Below are positions 1 through 10,370 of a stretch of DNA of 64,000 bases, piece by piece. Below the pieces are notes generated by a model. It did not search any database. It saw nothing but the letters and a program-made list of their open reading frames with translations, and was not told the DNA's origin. A program made the position numbers and the translations under genes. This DNA is from an uncultured Clostridia bacterium. GTDB lineage: Bacteria > Bacillota > Clostridia > Oscillospirales > Acutalibacteraceae. The DNA lies in NCBI GenBank assembly GCA_947585745.1, contig CANPXF010000002.1, forward strand, positions 1 through 64,000, written 5' to 3'. Position 1 is the stretch's first letter. Every line of letters begins with the position of its first letter.

Positions 1-256
1 TTTTTTTCTAAAAACAAGGTACCATCTCTGCGCCAAAAAAAGACACCGAGAGGTGTCTTTTTATTTTTGAGATGGGGATTCGAAACCGAGGGTTAAGAAA
101 ATGTCCCTGCGGGACATTTTTACCGAGGAGCGTTGATGAAACATTTCCCCAAAACGTGAACCCAAGGTGCGAGATGAAGTTTTTTTCTAAAAACAAGGTA
201 CCATCTCTGCGCCAAAAAAAGACACCGAGAGGTGTCTTTTTATTTTTGAGATGGGG
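1..256. repeat. Direct repeat, two copies of about 77 bp (1-77 and 180-256, period 179), each containing a terminator-like hairpin
   Basis: TTTTTTTCTAAAAACAAGGTACCATCTCTGCGCCAAAAAAAGACACCGAGAGGTGTCTTTTTATTTTTGAGATGGGG occurs at 1-77 and again at 180-256; both contain AAAGACACC-GAGA-GGTGTCTTT. Confidence 0.9.
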
Positions 257-398
257 TTTTAAAAAAGTTTAAAATAAATAATTGCAATATCTCGAAATTT
301 TTTTAATTTTAACTATAATAAAATTCCACAATTGAGGGTGAAAAGGGAACTGTTGCCGAAAAGTATACTAAAAAGAAATGAATCTTTAAAGCTAAAAA

Positions 399-422
399 GC
401 CTCCGACATTTTTGTCGGAGGC
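399..422 (-). terminator. Intrinsic terminator downstream of rubrerythrin
   Basis: GCCTCCGACA-TTTT-TGTCGGAGGC stem, followed on the minus strand by TTTTTAGC; lies just after the stop at 435. Confidence 0.8.
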
Positions 423-434
423 TAATGCTTTTTA

Positions 435-986
435 TTAGTAATTTTCTTCGTGAATTTCAAAGAAGCTCTGCGGATGAGCGCATACGGGGCATACTTCGGG
501 AGCCTTTGTTCCTACGACAATATGTCCGCAGTTACGGCATTCCCATACCTTAACCTCGCTCTTTTCAAATACCTGAGCGGTTTCTACGTTCTTTAACAGC
601 GCTCTGTAGCGCTCCTCGTGTTGTTTTTCAATTTCCGCTACGGCTCTGAATTTGAACGCAAGCTCGGGAAAACCTTCTTCCTCGGCGGTTTTGGCAAATT
701 CAGCATACATATCTGTCCATTCGTAGTTTTCGCCGTCTGCCGCTGATGAAAGGTTTTCGGTAGTTGTTCCGATACCCTGAAGCTCCTTAAACCATATTTT
801 AGCGTGCTCTTTTTCATTATTGGCTGTTTTCAGAAAGAGGGCGGAAATTTGCTCATAGCCCTCTTTTTTAGCGACAGAGGCAAAATATGTGTATTTGTTT
901 CTCGCCTCTGATTCACCTGAAAAAGCGGCCATAAGGTTTCTTTCTGTCTTTGTACCTGAGTACTTGTTTTTCTTTACATCCGGCAT
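435..986 (-). CDS. rbr: Rubrerythrin
   Basis: Ferritin-like domain ([30 protein letters not shown]) plus C-terminal rubredoxin knuckles CRNCGH...CPVCAHPQ. Confidence 0.95.
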   Translation of the reverse strand: MPDVKKNKYSGTKTERNLMAAFSGESEARNKYTYFASVAKKEGYEQISALFLKTANNEKEHAKIWFKELQGIGTTTENLSSAADGENYEWTDMYAEFAKTAEEEGFPELAFKFRAVAEIEKQHEERYRALLKNVETAQVFEKSEVKVWECRNCGHIVVGTKAPEVCPVCAHPQSFFEIHEENY

Positions 987-1010
987 TTTTAAAATCCTCC
1001 TTAAATTTAT

Positions 1011-1925
1011 TTATTGACTATTGTCAAAATTTTTTCCTTGAATTATACATCTCTTGTCAAGCTCTTTGTTAATGAAGTTCAGCACGCGTTTTTTGTCCGC
1101 ACTCCACATAGGAGCTATAAGCGCGCGTTTATCTCCGTCGCCCGTAATCCGATGTATTACAACATTTTCAGGCAAAAGCTCAATAGCTTTGCAAATGATG
1201 TCCGTATATTTTTCAAGCGTTAAAACATCAAATTTTTTGTTTATAAATTCAGTTTCCAAATCTGTATCTTTTATGATATGCAAAAGCTGTAATTTTATTC
1301 CATCTGTACGTTTTCCGACATATTTAACTGTATCAAGAATCATTTCTTCACTTTCAAAAGGAAGTCCGATTATAACGTGGGTAACGACATCAATATTCTC
1401 TTTATGTAAGTTTTCAACGGCTTTATCATATATATCCAAGCTATAACCCCTGCGGATATATTCTGCCGATTTATTGTGGATTGTTTGAATCCCGAGTTCA
1501 ACACTAACAGGTTTTATTTTATTTATTTCGGAAAGAAGTTCCAAAATCTTTTTATCCAAGCAGTCGGGTCTTGTAGCAATGGACAGACCGACAATATAAT
1601 CAGGCTTAATCGCTTTATAATAAATATCACGCAGATATTCATATTCTTCGTAAGTATTGGAATATGGCTGGAAATAGGCAATATATAAATTGTCATTAGT
1701 TTTTTTCTCTACACGTTTCTTTGCGTTTTCAAGCTGTTTTTCTATATCAAAGCTAAATTCTGTTGAAAATTCACCCGAACCGCCTTTACTGCAAAATATA
1801 CAGCCTCTTGTATCAATTTTACCGTCACGGTTCGGACAAGTCATTCCGCCGTTTATTGACAGTTTATAAACTTTTTTGCCGTATTTATTAACATAATATT
1901 CGTTTAATGAATTATAATGCTTCAT
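1011..1925 (-). CDS. TIGR01212-family (YhcC-like) radical SAM protein
   Basis: MTCPNRDGKIDTRGCIFCSKGGSGEF cluster region, YFQPYSNTYEEYEYLR, VELGIQTIHNKS, THVIIGLPFES. Confidence 0.88.
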   Translation of the reverse strand: MKHYNSLNEYYVNKYGKKVYKLSINGGMTCPNRDGKIDTRGCIFCSKGGSGEFSTEFSFDIEKQLENAKKRVEKKTNDNLYIAYFQPYSNTYEEYEYLRDIYYKAIKPDYIVGLSIATRPDCLDKKILELLSEINKIKPVSVELGIQTIHNKSAEYIRRGYSLDIYDKAVENLHKENIDVVTHVIIGLPFESEEMILDTVKYVGKRTDGIKLQLLHIIKDTDLETEFINKKFDVLTLEKYTDIICKAIELLPENVVIHRITGDGDKRALIAPMWSADKKRVLNFINKELDKRCIIQGKNFDNSQ

Positions 1926-1976
1926 AGATTATTTGACATTAATAGTAATTTTTTTTATAATAAAATTGGTGATTAT

Positions 1977-2354
1977 ATGCAGGAATTACTGCTCTATAAC
2001 ATTGACCTTAAAAAATCAATTAAAATTAAAAACATTTGCCGGTCGCTGAATATAAGCTATAATGACGTAAAAAAAGAGAATTACGGATATAAGCTCGAGT
2101 ATCTTTTAAATTTAAGCAAAGATGAAACGAAGAGCGAGGGAGAGGATTTTAACAGCGAAATGCTGTTTATAGCGGGTTTAAATGAAAATACGCTTGAACG
2201 TTTTTTATTAATGCTTAATAAAAAGAAATGCAATGTTGAGCTTAAAGCTGTGTTAACTGATACAAACCGTTTTTATAATTCCTACGAGCTTTATAAAGAA
2301 ATATCAGGTGAGCATACCGCTATGAAAAAAGGCGAAAAACTGCATCAAGCATAG
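1977..2354 (+). CDS. DUF3783-like small protein
   Basis: ORF with start refined to ATG 1977 (MQELLLYNIDLKK...); FIAGLNENTLERFLLMLNKKKCNVELKAVLTDTNRFYNSYELYKEI resembles the DUF3783 family. Confidence 0.6.
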   Translation: MQELLLYNIDLKKSIKIKNICRSLNISYNDVKKENYGYKLEYLLNLSKDETKSEGEDFNSEMLFIAGLNENTLERFLLMLNKKKCNVELKAVLTDTNRFYNSYELYKEISGEHTAMKKGEKLHQA

Positions 2355-3025
2355 GTTTTTACATATTCCATAAATTTTCTGTAAATTCTGCCCTCGGTTT
2401 CTTCGACATCCTCATCTATTCCGCCGTTAAAGAAAAGTTGGTTGTGAGCGCTTAACGCTCTGTACATTGAAATTATATATCCTCTTATTTTATTCTGTAG
2501 CTTATCGCTTAGCTCGTTTCCGTTGGAAAGTCCCATATAAAGATTTCCGTTATGTATTTGTAGAGGCATAATAGCCTTTATATCAGCAAATCTGTTCGTA
2601 TGTTTTACTTCTTTATAAAAATCCCTAACGGAAAACTCGTTTCTTTTCTCAATGTCGGTATTTTTATCTATAATTTCCTCGCACTTTTTGAGGTCGAAAT
2701 ACTCGTCTGTCATATACTTATAAAGATTGTTTTTATTGATTTTTAGCACATTAAACAGTCTTATGTTATATAGAGCGTTTTCAAGGCAGGAAAGAGAGGA
2801 AAAAAACATATTGTTATCAAGCTGAGCCATCATATTAAAAATATTCTGATAAATACTTTTGTTTAAAAGAATCAAGGTTAGTTTTTCCTGTTCCTTATAT
2901 TCCTCCATAAGCGTGGGATTTATAAGAAATTTTGCGGTAAATCCGTAAAGACTGCGTACATAATTCTTAAGCTCCTGATAGAAATCGTTTAAAAGCTCGG
3001 AGTTTTCAATTGTAAACGTAAACAT
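2345..3025 (-). CDS. Hypothetical protein of unknown family
   Basis: ORF 2345-3064 with a likely start at the internal ATG (MFTFTIENSELLNDF) at 3025; convergent, overlapping the preceding gene by 10 bp. Confidence 0.65.
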   Translation of the reverse strand: MFTFTIENSELLNDFYQELKNYVRSLYGFTAKFLINPTLMEEYKEQEKLTLILLNKSIYQNIFNMMAQLDNNMFFSSLSCLENALYNIRLFNVLKINKNNLYKYMTDEYFDLKKCEEIIDKNTDIEKRNEFSVRDFYKEVKHTNRFADIKAIMPLQIHNGNLYMGLSNGNELSDKLQNKIRGYIISMYRALSAHNQLFFNGGIDEDVEETEGRIYRKFMEYVKTYA

Positions 3026-3191
3026 AATATCACCGATTAAGTAAACAAAAATACACTTGTCCATATTATATAATAAATACCTTTAAATTGCAAATTTATA
3101 CTGAAAATTTTTGGTAATTTTTTATTCATATTGTTAAGGAATGTAATTTAATGTATAATTAAAATTGAGTTTTGGAAGAAGGAAATGAAAA

Positions 3192-4766
3192 ATGAAAAAT
3201 TTTAGAAAAATTTCAGTAACATTATTGCTGATTATTATGTTGATTTTAAGCGCAATCCCCGCAAATTCAATTGCGCTGTCCTCAATAAAAAAGAATTACG
3301 ACTTTCACTACGGATTGGACGTTTCAACCTGGAACAACAGTCTTAATATGACTAAAATTAAAAACGCAGGTGTTGAATTTGCGTTTATACGCGTCGGCTG
3401 GTTTGACAGCGAAGGCGGTCATCTTGATGTTCGTTTCAAGGAAAATGTAAAAAAATGCGCAGAAAACGGAATTGAGTTTGGAATTTATGTATATTCTTAT
3501 GTTTACAAAGCGGATGATACCAAAAAATGCGCCAAATGGGTACATAAGCAGTTAAGTTCTATGGGCAACTACTGTAAAAACAAAAAGATAATTCCCGTTG
3601 CGTACGATATTGAGGACTCCGTACAATCGAAGGCGGTTTCAAAGAAAAAAATATCTAAAAACAATCTCTTAAAAAATGTTTGCAAATTCTGCGATAAAAT
3701 AAAGGGATACGGATATGTTCCCGTAGTTTATTCGTTTCAGAGCTTTTTTGAAAAATATCTTGATATTTCAAAACTTCAGGATAAGGGTTATAAAATCTGG
3801 TATGCTCAATGGCCTTATTACAATCATCTTGATACTACCGTAGAAAAAGAAATGTATAACGGTGAAATTGCTGATGTTTGGCAGTTTTCCGATTATTTGA
3901 CCATTGGCGGAAAACGCTTTGATACAAATGTATGCTATGATTATTTTTATGATTACAGTAAAGAAAACTCAAAAATAAAGGTAGAAGAACTAAAAGAAGT
4001 TTATTCTCTTAATAAAGAAACAGTAAAACCGTCGGCATTTAAAGTATATAACGGTTCAACTCTCCTCAAAAAGGGGAAAGATTATAAACTCGCTTATTTT
4101 AGAAATGACAGAGCGGGAACGGCAAAGCTTAAGGTTATAAGATATAAAAATTCAAAGTACCTTGAAACAAAAACGTTTTTCTTTGATGTTAAGCCGAGAA
4201 CTCCGCAAAACATTGAAACCGAAAGCTACCTCAATCAGATAGGCATAAGCTGGGATAAGTCAAAAGGCGCAAGCTATTATGAAATATATCAGCTTGATGA
4301 AAACGACGGAAAATATAATTTAATTGACACGGTAAAGACCAACTCATATACAAATTCAGACTTACAGTCAGGTACAATGTATGATATGAAAATACGCGCT
4401 GTTTACGATAAAAATGACAAGAAATATTACAGTAAGTACACAGCGTTTTTAGGTCATACAAAATATCCAAAATTAACAATTGATTATGTCACATCGAACG
4501 CAAAAAAATCAGCTACAGTAAAATGGGTGCCTAAAGAAGAAAACTGTACGGGATATGAAATACAATACGCCACAAACAGCAGTTTCAAAAATGCTAAAAA
4601 AAGAATAATTAACGGAATTACCAGAAAGCGCTCGACATTCAGTAAATTAGAATCAGGTAAAAAGTATTATTTCAGAGTACGCGCGTTTAACGAGATTGAC
4701 GAAGATATTGATTTAGATAAGGTTTACAGCACGTACAGTAAAGTTTTAAACGTAAAGGTAAAGTAA
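3192..4766 (+). CDS. Exported GH25 lysozyme with C-terminal Ig-like and fibronectin-type modules
   Basis: Signal peptide MKNFRKISVTLLLIIMLILSAIPANS; GH25 motifs YGLDVSTWN, FAFIRVGW, PVAYDIED, KIWYAQWPY; then NGSTLLKKGKDYKLAYFRNDRAGTAKL Ig-like module and FN3-like repeats ending GKKYYFRVRAFN. Confidence 0.88.
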   Translation: MKNFRKISVTLLLIIMLILSAIPANSIALSSIKKNYDFHYGLDVSTWNNSLNMTKIKNAGVEFAFIRVGWFDSEGGHLDVRFKENVKKCAENGIEFGIYVYSYVYKADDTKKCAKWVHKQLSSMGNYCKNKKIIPVAYDIEDSVQSKAVSKKKISKNNLLKNVCKFCDKIKGYGYVPVVYSFQSFFEKYLDISKLQDKGYKIWYAQWPYYNHLDTTVEKEMYNGEIADVWQFSDYLTIGGKRFDTNVCYDYFYDYSKENSKIKVEELKEVYSLNKETVKPSAFKVYNGSTLLKKGKDYKLAYFRNDRAGTAKLKVIRYKNSKYLETKTFFFDVKPRTPQNIETESYLNQIGISWDKSKGASYYEIYQLDENDGKYNLIDTVKTNSYTNSDLQSGTMYDMKIRAVYDKNDKKYYSKYTAFLGHTKYPKLTIDYVTSNAKKSATVKWVPKEENCTGYEIQYATNSSFKNAKKRIINGITRKRSTFSKLESGKKYYFRVRAFNEIDEDIDLDKVYSTYSKVLNVKVK

Positions 4767-4778
4767 GGAGGATAAGCT

Positions 4779-6335
4779 ATGAAAAAAAAATTACTTTCAA
4801 TCGTTTCGGTCGTTTTGGTAACGCTGATTTTAGCTTCTTCAATAACGGTTGGGGCTACGACATTCAAGTCAATAAAGAAAAACAACGACTTTCATTACGG
4901 AGTAGATGTTTCTACGTTTAACGGCGAGCTCAATTTTGATAAAATCAAAAAAGAGGGCGTTGAGTTTATGTTCATAAGGCTCGGTTACTACAAGGAAGAC
5001 GGAGGTCATCTTGACGCAAGATTTATTGAGAATATAAAGGGCTGTGTTGAAAACGGTATTGAATTCGGTGTTTACGTTTATTCTTATGTATATGAAACGG
5101 AAGACGTTAAAGATTGCGCCGATTGGACAAATTCCGAGCTTGAGGCTATGGGCAATTATTGTAAGGACAAAAATACAATTCAAGTCGCTTATGATATTGA
5201 GGATCAGTCGCAAAAAGACGCTATAGCAAAGGGATACATTACAAAATCTGACCTTAATAAAAGCGTTAAGAAATTCTGCTCAAAGATAAAAGACTATGGA
5301 TATATTCCCGTTGTTTATTCGTCCTTAAACTATTTTAAAAACAATCTCAACCTTACCGATTTGCAAAATAACGGAATAAAAATCTGGTACGCGCAATGGC
5401 CCTATACGAGCTCGCTTAATACTACGGTAAAAAAGCGTATGTTCAATAATACATATGCTGATATATGGCAATTTTCATCATCATTAACTTTAAACGGAAA
5501 TGTCTTTGATACGAATGTATGCTATAATGATTTTTATGATTATAAGAAAGAGGATTCAAAGCTTACCGCGAAGGGTTTAAAAAAATCTTATGAATATACC
5601 GGCTCTGCCATAAAGCCTGATTTTAAAATTTACGACGGTAAAACTCTGCTGAAAGAAAATACTGATTATAAAACCTTTTATTTTAAAAATAAAAAGCAGG
5701 GAATAGCAACCATTAAAATAGTTCGTTTTGATGAAAACTCAAACTATCTTGAAACAAAAACATTCCAATTTATCATAAAACCCGCCAAAGTTACTTCTCT
5801 TAAAGCTTCCAAAGGATATAATTACGCAAAGCTAAGCTGGAATAAATCAAAGGGTGCTACAAAATACATTGTTTACAAAAAAACGGGCGACAATTATAAA
5901 AAGGTGTCGAGCACAATTTCAACCAACTGCAAAATAGATTCACTCAAACAGGGTAAGAAGTACACCTATGCGGTAAGAGCATATGGAGTTGTAAAGAATA
6001 AGGGCTACTACAGCGGATACTATGATATAACTTTCTACACAAAATATAAAAAAGTGGAAATTAAAAAAGCTGTATCAAATTCAAAAGCAAGCGCGACTGT
6101 AAAATGGACAGCAAAAAAATCTAAAACTAAGGGTTATGAGGTTCAGTATTCGAGAAAAAAATCCTTTGCAAACCCGAAAACCGTGACCGTTAATTCTAAA
6201 GGAAAGAGCAAAGTAAAAATTAAAGATTTAAAATCGGGCAAAAAATACTATTTCAGAGTTCGTTCTTTTAATACGGTGGATAAAAATACAATCTACAGTA
6301 TTTACAGCAACAGCGTTTACACAAAAGTTAAATAA
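4779..6335 (+). CDS. Exported GH25 lysozyme, tandem paralogue of the preceding gene
   Basis: Same architecture (HYGVDVSTFNGELNFDKIK, MFIRLGYY, VAYDIEDQSQ, KIWYAQWPY, FN3-like C-terminus) with RBS AAGGAGG just upstream; 12-bp gap to the first copy. Confidence 0.88.
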   Translation: MKKKLLSIVSVVLVTLILASSITVGATTFKSIKKNNDFHYGVDVSTFNGELNFDKIKKEGVEFMFIRLGYYKEDGGHLDARFIENIKGCVENGIEFGVYVYSYVYETEDVKDCADWTNSELEAMGNYCKDKNTIQVAYDIEDQSQKDAIAKGYITKSDLNKSVKKFCSKIKDYGYIPVVYSSLNYFKNNLNLTDLQNNGIKIWYAQWPYTSSLNTTVKKRMFNNTYADIWQFSSSLTLNGNVFDTNVCYNDFYDYKKEDSKLTAKGLKKSYEYTGSAIKPDFKIYDGKTLLKENTDYKTFYFKNKKQGIATIKIVRFDENSNYLETKTFQFIIKPAKVTSLKASKGYNYAKLSWNKSKGATKYIVYKKTGDNYKKVSSTISTNCKIDSLKQGKKYTYAVRAYGVVKNKGYYSGYYDITFYTKYKKVEIKKAVSNSKASATVKWTAKKSKTKGYEVQYSRKKSFANPKTVTVNSKGKSKVKIKDLKSGKKYYFRVRSFNTVDKNTIYSIYSNSVYTKVK

Positions 6336-6344
6336 ATAAAAACA

Positions 6345-6377
6345 GGGAAGACAGAATTAACGCAAAACTGTCTTCCC
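6345..6377. terminator. Bidirectional terminator between GH25 gene and V-ATPase operon
   Basis: GGGAAGACAG-AATTAACGCAAAA-CTGTCTTCCC with A-rich upstream and GTTTTTTA downstream, between convergent genes. Confidence 0.85.
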
Positions 6378-6382
6378 GTTTT

Positions 6383-7042
6383 TTACTGTTTGCCTGAATA
6401 ATTATGAGCCTTGTCCAAAAGCATATCTTTAACCTTCATAAGCCTTGTTCGACTGCTCCTGTCATTTTCTTCAAGCTTCATATCAATGTATTTAATTGTG
6501 TCCTGATACCGTGGTATCATAACGTGTTCAAGAGAATTAACCCTTCGTCTTGTTTTTTCAATTTCTGCCGACATAAGTTCACAGCTTTTTTCATACTGAG
6601 CAAGCTTTATCATATCGGGTAAAACATTGTTAAGAGATGTAACAGCGTCATCAAGCTCAAATGAGGTGAAAGCAAATCCGTACGGAAACATATCGCCCTC
6701 ATCACTTGTCCGAGTGTTATACTCATACTCGGGTATCTCAACGCTCATAACATTTTTGGTTTTAACCTCAATATTAATGCGCTGTTTGGGCGACATAAGC
6801 GATGCGTCTAAGGCTTCCTTGGACATAACGGCGCTCGCGTTTACAAAATGGGAGTTACAATTTTTAAGCTCCATTTCAACCTTGTTTCTTAAATTCCGTG
6901 TTTCTCTCACGAGGTCAAGAAACTGACGCATAAGCTCATCACGCTTATCTTTTAACATTTTGTGTCCGCGCACAGCAGTGGTAAGTTGTTTTTTCAGCTT
7001 GGTAAGCTGCATTCGCGTCGGATTAACATTCATTACTGCCAT
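6383..7042 (-). CDS. ntpD: V-type ATP synthase subunit D
   Basis: NVNPTRMQLTKLKKQLTTAVRGHKMLKDKRDELMRQF; operon context. Confidence 0.95.
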   Translation of the reverse strand: MAVMNVNPTRMQLTKLKKQLTTAVRGHKMLKDKRDELMRQFLDLVRETRNLRNKVEMELKNCNSHFVNASAVMSKEALDASLMSPKQRINIEVKTKNVMSVEIPEYEYNTRTSDEGDMFPYGFAFTSFELDDAVTSLNNVLPDMIKLAQYEKSCELMSAEIEKTRRRVNSLEHVMIPRYQDTIKYIDMKLEENDRSSRTRLMKVKDMLLDKAHNYSGKQ

Positions 7043-7057
7043 AATAGCACCTTCAAC

Positions 7058-8431
7058 CTATTGTTTGCCGTAAAATTCATCGAGCATATCGTCTTTGATA
7101 CGTTTAAGCTCGCTTCTCGGTAAAATTTCAAGTAATTTCCAGCCTATATCGAGAGTTTCTTCGATAGTTCGGTTGACGTCATAGCCCTGTGACACGTACT
7201 CTTTCTCAAACGCTTCGGCAAATTCAGCGTATTTTTTATCCATTTCAGTAAGCGCCGCCTCACCGAGAATTACCATAAGCTCTCTTGCGTCTTTACCTCT
7301 TGCGTAAGCGGCAAAAAGCTGGTTCATTGTCACGGCGTGGTCTTTACGCGTACGCTCGGGACCTATACCCTTATCCTTAAGTCTTGAAAGCGACGGCAGA
7401 ACATCGATAGGCGGTATAACGCCTTTTCTGTAAAGCTCACGAGATAAAATAATCTGTCCCTCTGTTATATATCCTGTGAGGTCGGGAATGGGGTGAGTTT
7501 TATCGTCCTCAGGCATAGTAAGGATAGGAATAAGTGTAATTGAACCGTCTTTTCCTCTCAATCGTCCCGCGCGTTCATATAAGGTCGCAAGGTCTGTGTA
7601 CATATATCCAGGGTATCCTCTACGTCCCGGAACCTCCTTGCGCGCCGCGGAAACCTCACGAAGAGCGTCAGCGTAGTTAGTAATATCAGTCATAATTACC
7701 AGAACATGCATACCCAAATCAAAAGCTAAATATTCAGCCGCGGTAAGCGCCATTCTCGGAGTTGCAATACGTTCGATAGCAGGGTCGTTGGCGAGGTTTA
7801 CGAACATAACCGTTCTGTCAATTGCCCCCGTTTCTTTAAACGACTCTATAAAATAATTTGATTCCTCAAAGGTTATACCCATAGCGGCGAAAACAACAGC
7901 AAATTGCTCGTTCTTTCCTCTGACGGTGGCCTGACGCGCAATCTGTGCGGCAAGTTGCGCGTGAGGAAGACCCGAGGCTGAAAAAATTGGCAGTTTTTGA
8001 CCTCTTACAAGCGTATTTAGTCCGTCGATTGCCGAAACACCCGTTTGTATAAATTCCTGCGGATAATTTCTTGCCGCGGGGTTCATAGGCGTTCCGTTAA
8101 TATCAAGTCTTTTTTCGGGGATAAGAGAGGGGCCGTCGTCTATAGGATTACCAAGTCCGTCAAAAACTCTCGAAAGCATATCGGGCGATACGGGAAGCTG
8201 CATAGAACGTCCCAGAAATCTAACCTTAGAACCTGCGAGATTAATTCCCGAGGCTGACTCAAAAAGCTGAACGAGCGCGTTATTGCCGTCAACCTCAAGC
8301 ACCTTGCATCTTCTTGTTTCTCCGCTCGGAAGTTCAATTTCACCGAGTTCGTCATATTTGATGTTCTCGACATCACTAACCATCATAAGAGGACCTGCTA
8401 CCTCTTGTATTGTACGGTATTCTTTAGGCAT
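7058..8431 (-). CDS. ntpB: V-type ATP synthase subunit B
   Basis: [48 protein letters not shown] overlap with subunit A stop at 8431. Confidence 0.97.
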   Translation of the reverse strand: MPKEYRTIQEVAGPLMMVSDVENIKYDELGEIELPSGETRRCKVLEVDGNNALVQLFESASGINLAGSKVRFLGRSMQLPVSPDMLSRVFDGLGNPIDDGPSLIPEKRLDINGTPMNPAARNYPQEFIQTGVSAIDGLNTLVRGQKLPIFSASGLPHAQLAAQIARQATVRGKNEQFAVVFAAMGITFEESNYFIESFKETGAIDRTVMFVNLANDPAIERIATPRMALTAAEYLAFDLGMHVLVIMTDITNYADALREVSAARKEVPGRRGYPGYMYTDLATLYERAGRLRGKDGSITLIPILTMPEDDKTHPIPDLTGYITEGQIILSRELYRKGVIPPIDVLPSLSRLKDKGIGPERTRKDHAVTMNQLFAAYARGKDARELMVILGEAALTEMDKKYAEFAEAFEKEYVSQGYDVNRTIEETLDIGWKLLEILPRSELKRIKDDMLDEFYGKQ

Positions 8432-10197
8432 CAGTCATCACTCCTTTTCAGAACATCATCAATATCGCTGTTAAGCTGTGATTGAATCGACTCATACTCA
8501 TTATCAATATTATTTTCTTCCTCATATTTAAAACGACCGATTCGTTCACGCACGGGAATATTTACAAGCATTTCAATATCCGCGCCCTTGTTAAGCGCGT
8601 CTAACGCTTTGTCATAATAGCTTAAAATAGTTCTCATCATAAGAACCTGCTTTTTAAGCGATGTGTAAGTATCGGTAGCGTCAAAAGCGTTTTGATGCAG
8701 GTAGTCCTCACGAATAGAGCGCGCGGATTCAAGCTTTAATCGGTCGGGAGCGGAAAGAGCGTCCATTCCGACAAGGTTTACAATCTCCTCTAATTCCGCC
8801 TCGTCCTGCAATAGCGCGAGCATTCTTCCTCTGAGTTCCATAAAATCGGGAGCCGCGTTTTCCTTGTACCAATTTTCAAGCTGGTCGGTATATAATGAAT
8901 AGCTTGTCAGCCAGTTAATAGCAGGGAAGTGGCGTTTATACGCGAGGTTAGCGTCAAGTCCCCAGAACACCTTTACTATTCTTAAGGTTGCCTGCGATAC
9001 AGGCTCTGAAATATCTCCTCCGGGAGGTGAAACAGCGCCTATAACGGAAAGCGCTCCCTCGGTATCTTCCGTACCGTTTACAATTACGCGTCCCGCTCTT
9101 TCATAAAATTGCGCAAGACGGCTTCCTAAATATGCGGGATAGCCCTCCTCGCCGGGCATTTCTTCAAGTCTGCCCGACATTTCTCTAAGCGCCTCAGCCC
9201 AACGTGATGTTGAATCCGCCATCAACGCTACAGTATATCCCATATCTCTGAAATATTCAGCAATTGTAATTCCTGTATAAATAGACGCCTCTCTGGCGGC
9301 AACAGGCATATCGGAGGTGTTTGCGATTAGAACCGTACGCTCCATAAGCGAATTTCCCGTTCTCGGGTCCTTTAATTCGGGAAATTCGTTGAGAACATCC
9401 GTCATTTCGTTACCGCGTTCACCACAGCCGATATAAACGATAATATCCGCTGCCGCCCATTTGGCGAGCTGGTGCTGAACTACGGTTTTACCCGAACCGA
9501 ACGGTCCCGGAACAGCGGCTACACCGCCTTTTGCAAGAGGAAACAGAGTGTCTATCGGCCGCTGACCTGTCGTCAAAAGAATATCAGGGGATAATTTCTT
9601 TTTATAAGGTCTGCCGTTTCTTACAGGCCAGGTAACGAACATTTTTATATCCTCTGCGCCGTTATCTGTTTTAACTGTAGCAACAACCTCGTCAATTGTA
9701 AATTCTCCCTCTTTTATGCTTTCGATTGTTCCGCTTATCTTGTTAGGAACGAGTATTTTATGGAGTACAGCGCTTGTTTCCTGAACCGTGCCGATAACGT
9801 CGCCCGAATTAACCTTGTCGCCGACGTTGGCAGAAGGGGTAAATTTCCATTTTTTATTATGGTCAAGCGAGGGAACATCTACGCCCCTTTTCAGGTTAGT
9901 TCCCGCAACCTTCATTATTTCATTAAGAGGACGTTGGATTCCGTCATAAATTGAGCCTATAAGTCCCGGTCCCAACTCAACAGAGAGAGGCATACCTGTG
10001 GACTCAACCTTTTCTCCGGGACCAAGGCCCGAGGTTTCTTCATAAACCTGAACAGAAGCTCTGTCACCGTGCATTTCTATAATTTCACCGATAAGACGTT
10101 GCTCGCTGACGCGTACAACGTCAAACATATTTGCGTCGCGCATACCCTCAGCTATAACGAGAGGACCCGCAACCTTTGTAATAGTACCTGATTTCAA
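8431..10197 (-). CDS. ntpA: V-type ATP synthase subunit A
   Basis: [18 protein letters not shown]-loop, [42 protein letters not shown] is open to 10290, but family alignment ([19 protein letters not shown]) supports a TTG start at 10197 with upstream TTGAGG. Confidence 0.95.
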   Translation of the reverse strand: MKSGTITKVAGPLVIAEGMRDANMFDVVRVSEQRLIGEIIEMHGDRASVQVYEETSGLGPGEKVESTGMPLSVELGPGLIGSIYDGIQRPLNEIMKVAGTNLKRGVDVPSLDHNKKWKFTPSANVGDKVNSGDVIGTVQETSAVLHKILVPNKISGTIESIKEGEFTIDEVVATVKTDNGAEDIKMFVTWPVRNGRPYKKKLSPDILLTTGQRPIDTLFPLAKGGVAAVPGPFGSGKTVVQHQLAKWAAADIIVYIGCGERGNEMTDVLNEFPELKDPRTGNSLMERTVLIANTSDMPVAAREASIYTGITIAEYFRDMGYTVALMADSTSRWAEALREMSGRLEEMPGEEGYPAYLGSRLAQFYERAGRVIVNGTEDTEGALSVIGAVSPPGGDISEPVSQATLRIVKVFWGLDANLAYKRHFPAINWLTSYSLYTDQLENWYKENAAPDFMELRGRMLALLQDEAELEEIVNLVGMDALSAPDRLKLESARSIREDYLHQNAFDATDTYTSLKKQVLMMRTILSYYDKALDALNKGADIEMLVNIPVRERIGRFKYEEENNIDNEYESIQSQLNSDIDDVLKRSDD

Positions 10198-10237
10198 AGC
10201 ATACACCTCAATTATTGAAGAATTAAATCGGAGCAAC

Positions 10238-10370
10238 GCTCTGCTTTGCTTGCAAAGAGCAGAGCTTGCAAACGATTGCAACCTGCGCAATGGAGCGTTA
10301 GCTCCTTAAACTTTTAGCAGGGATAATATCCTCCGCTAAAGGTCTGATATGGAACCCGCCTAAGAGGCGG
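10238..10370 (-). other. Hairpin-rich intergenic segment inside the V-ATPase operon, between F and A
   Basis: Stems: GCTCTGCTTTGC/GCAAAgaGCAGAGC (10238-10265), GGAGC-GTTA-GCTCC (10292-10305), TTAGC...GCTAA (about 10314-10339), CCGCC-TAAGA-GGCGG (10356-10370). Confidence 0.7.

Noticed and set aside
1-256. Left-edge repeats as a CRISPR array
   Set aside because: Only two copies, repeat too long (about 77 bp), terminator-like content and no cas genes in the window.
8-553. ORFs 8-196 (-), 72-272 (+) and 332-553 (+) at the left edge
   Set aside because: They run through the repeat/terminator units or antisense to rubrerythrin, with no protein-like composition or RBS.
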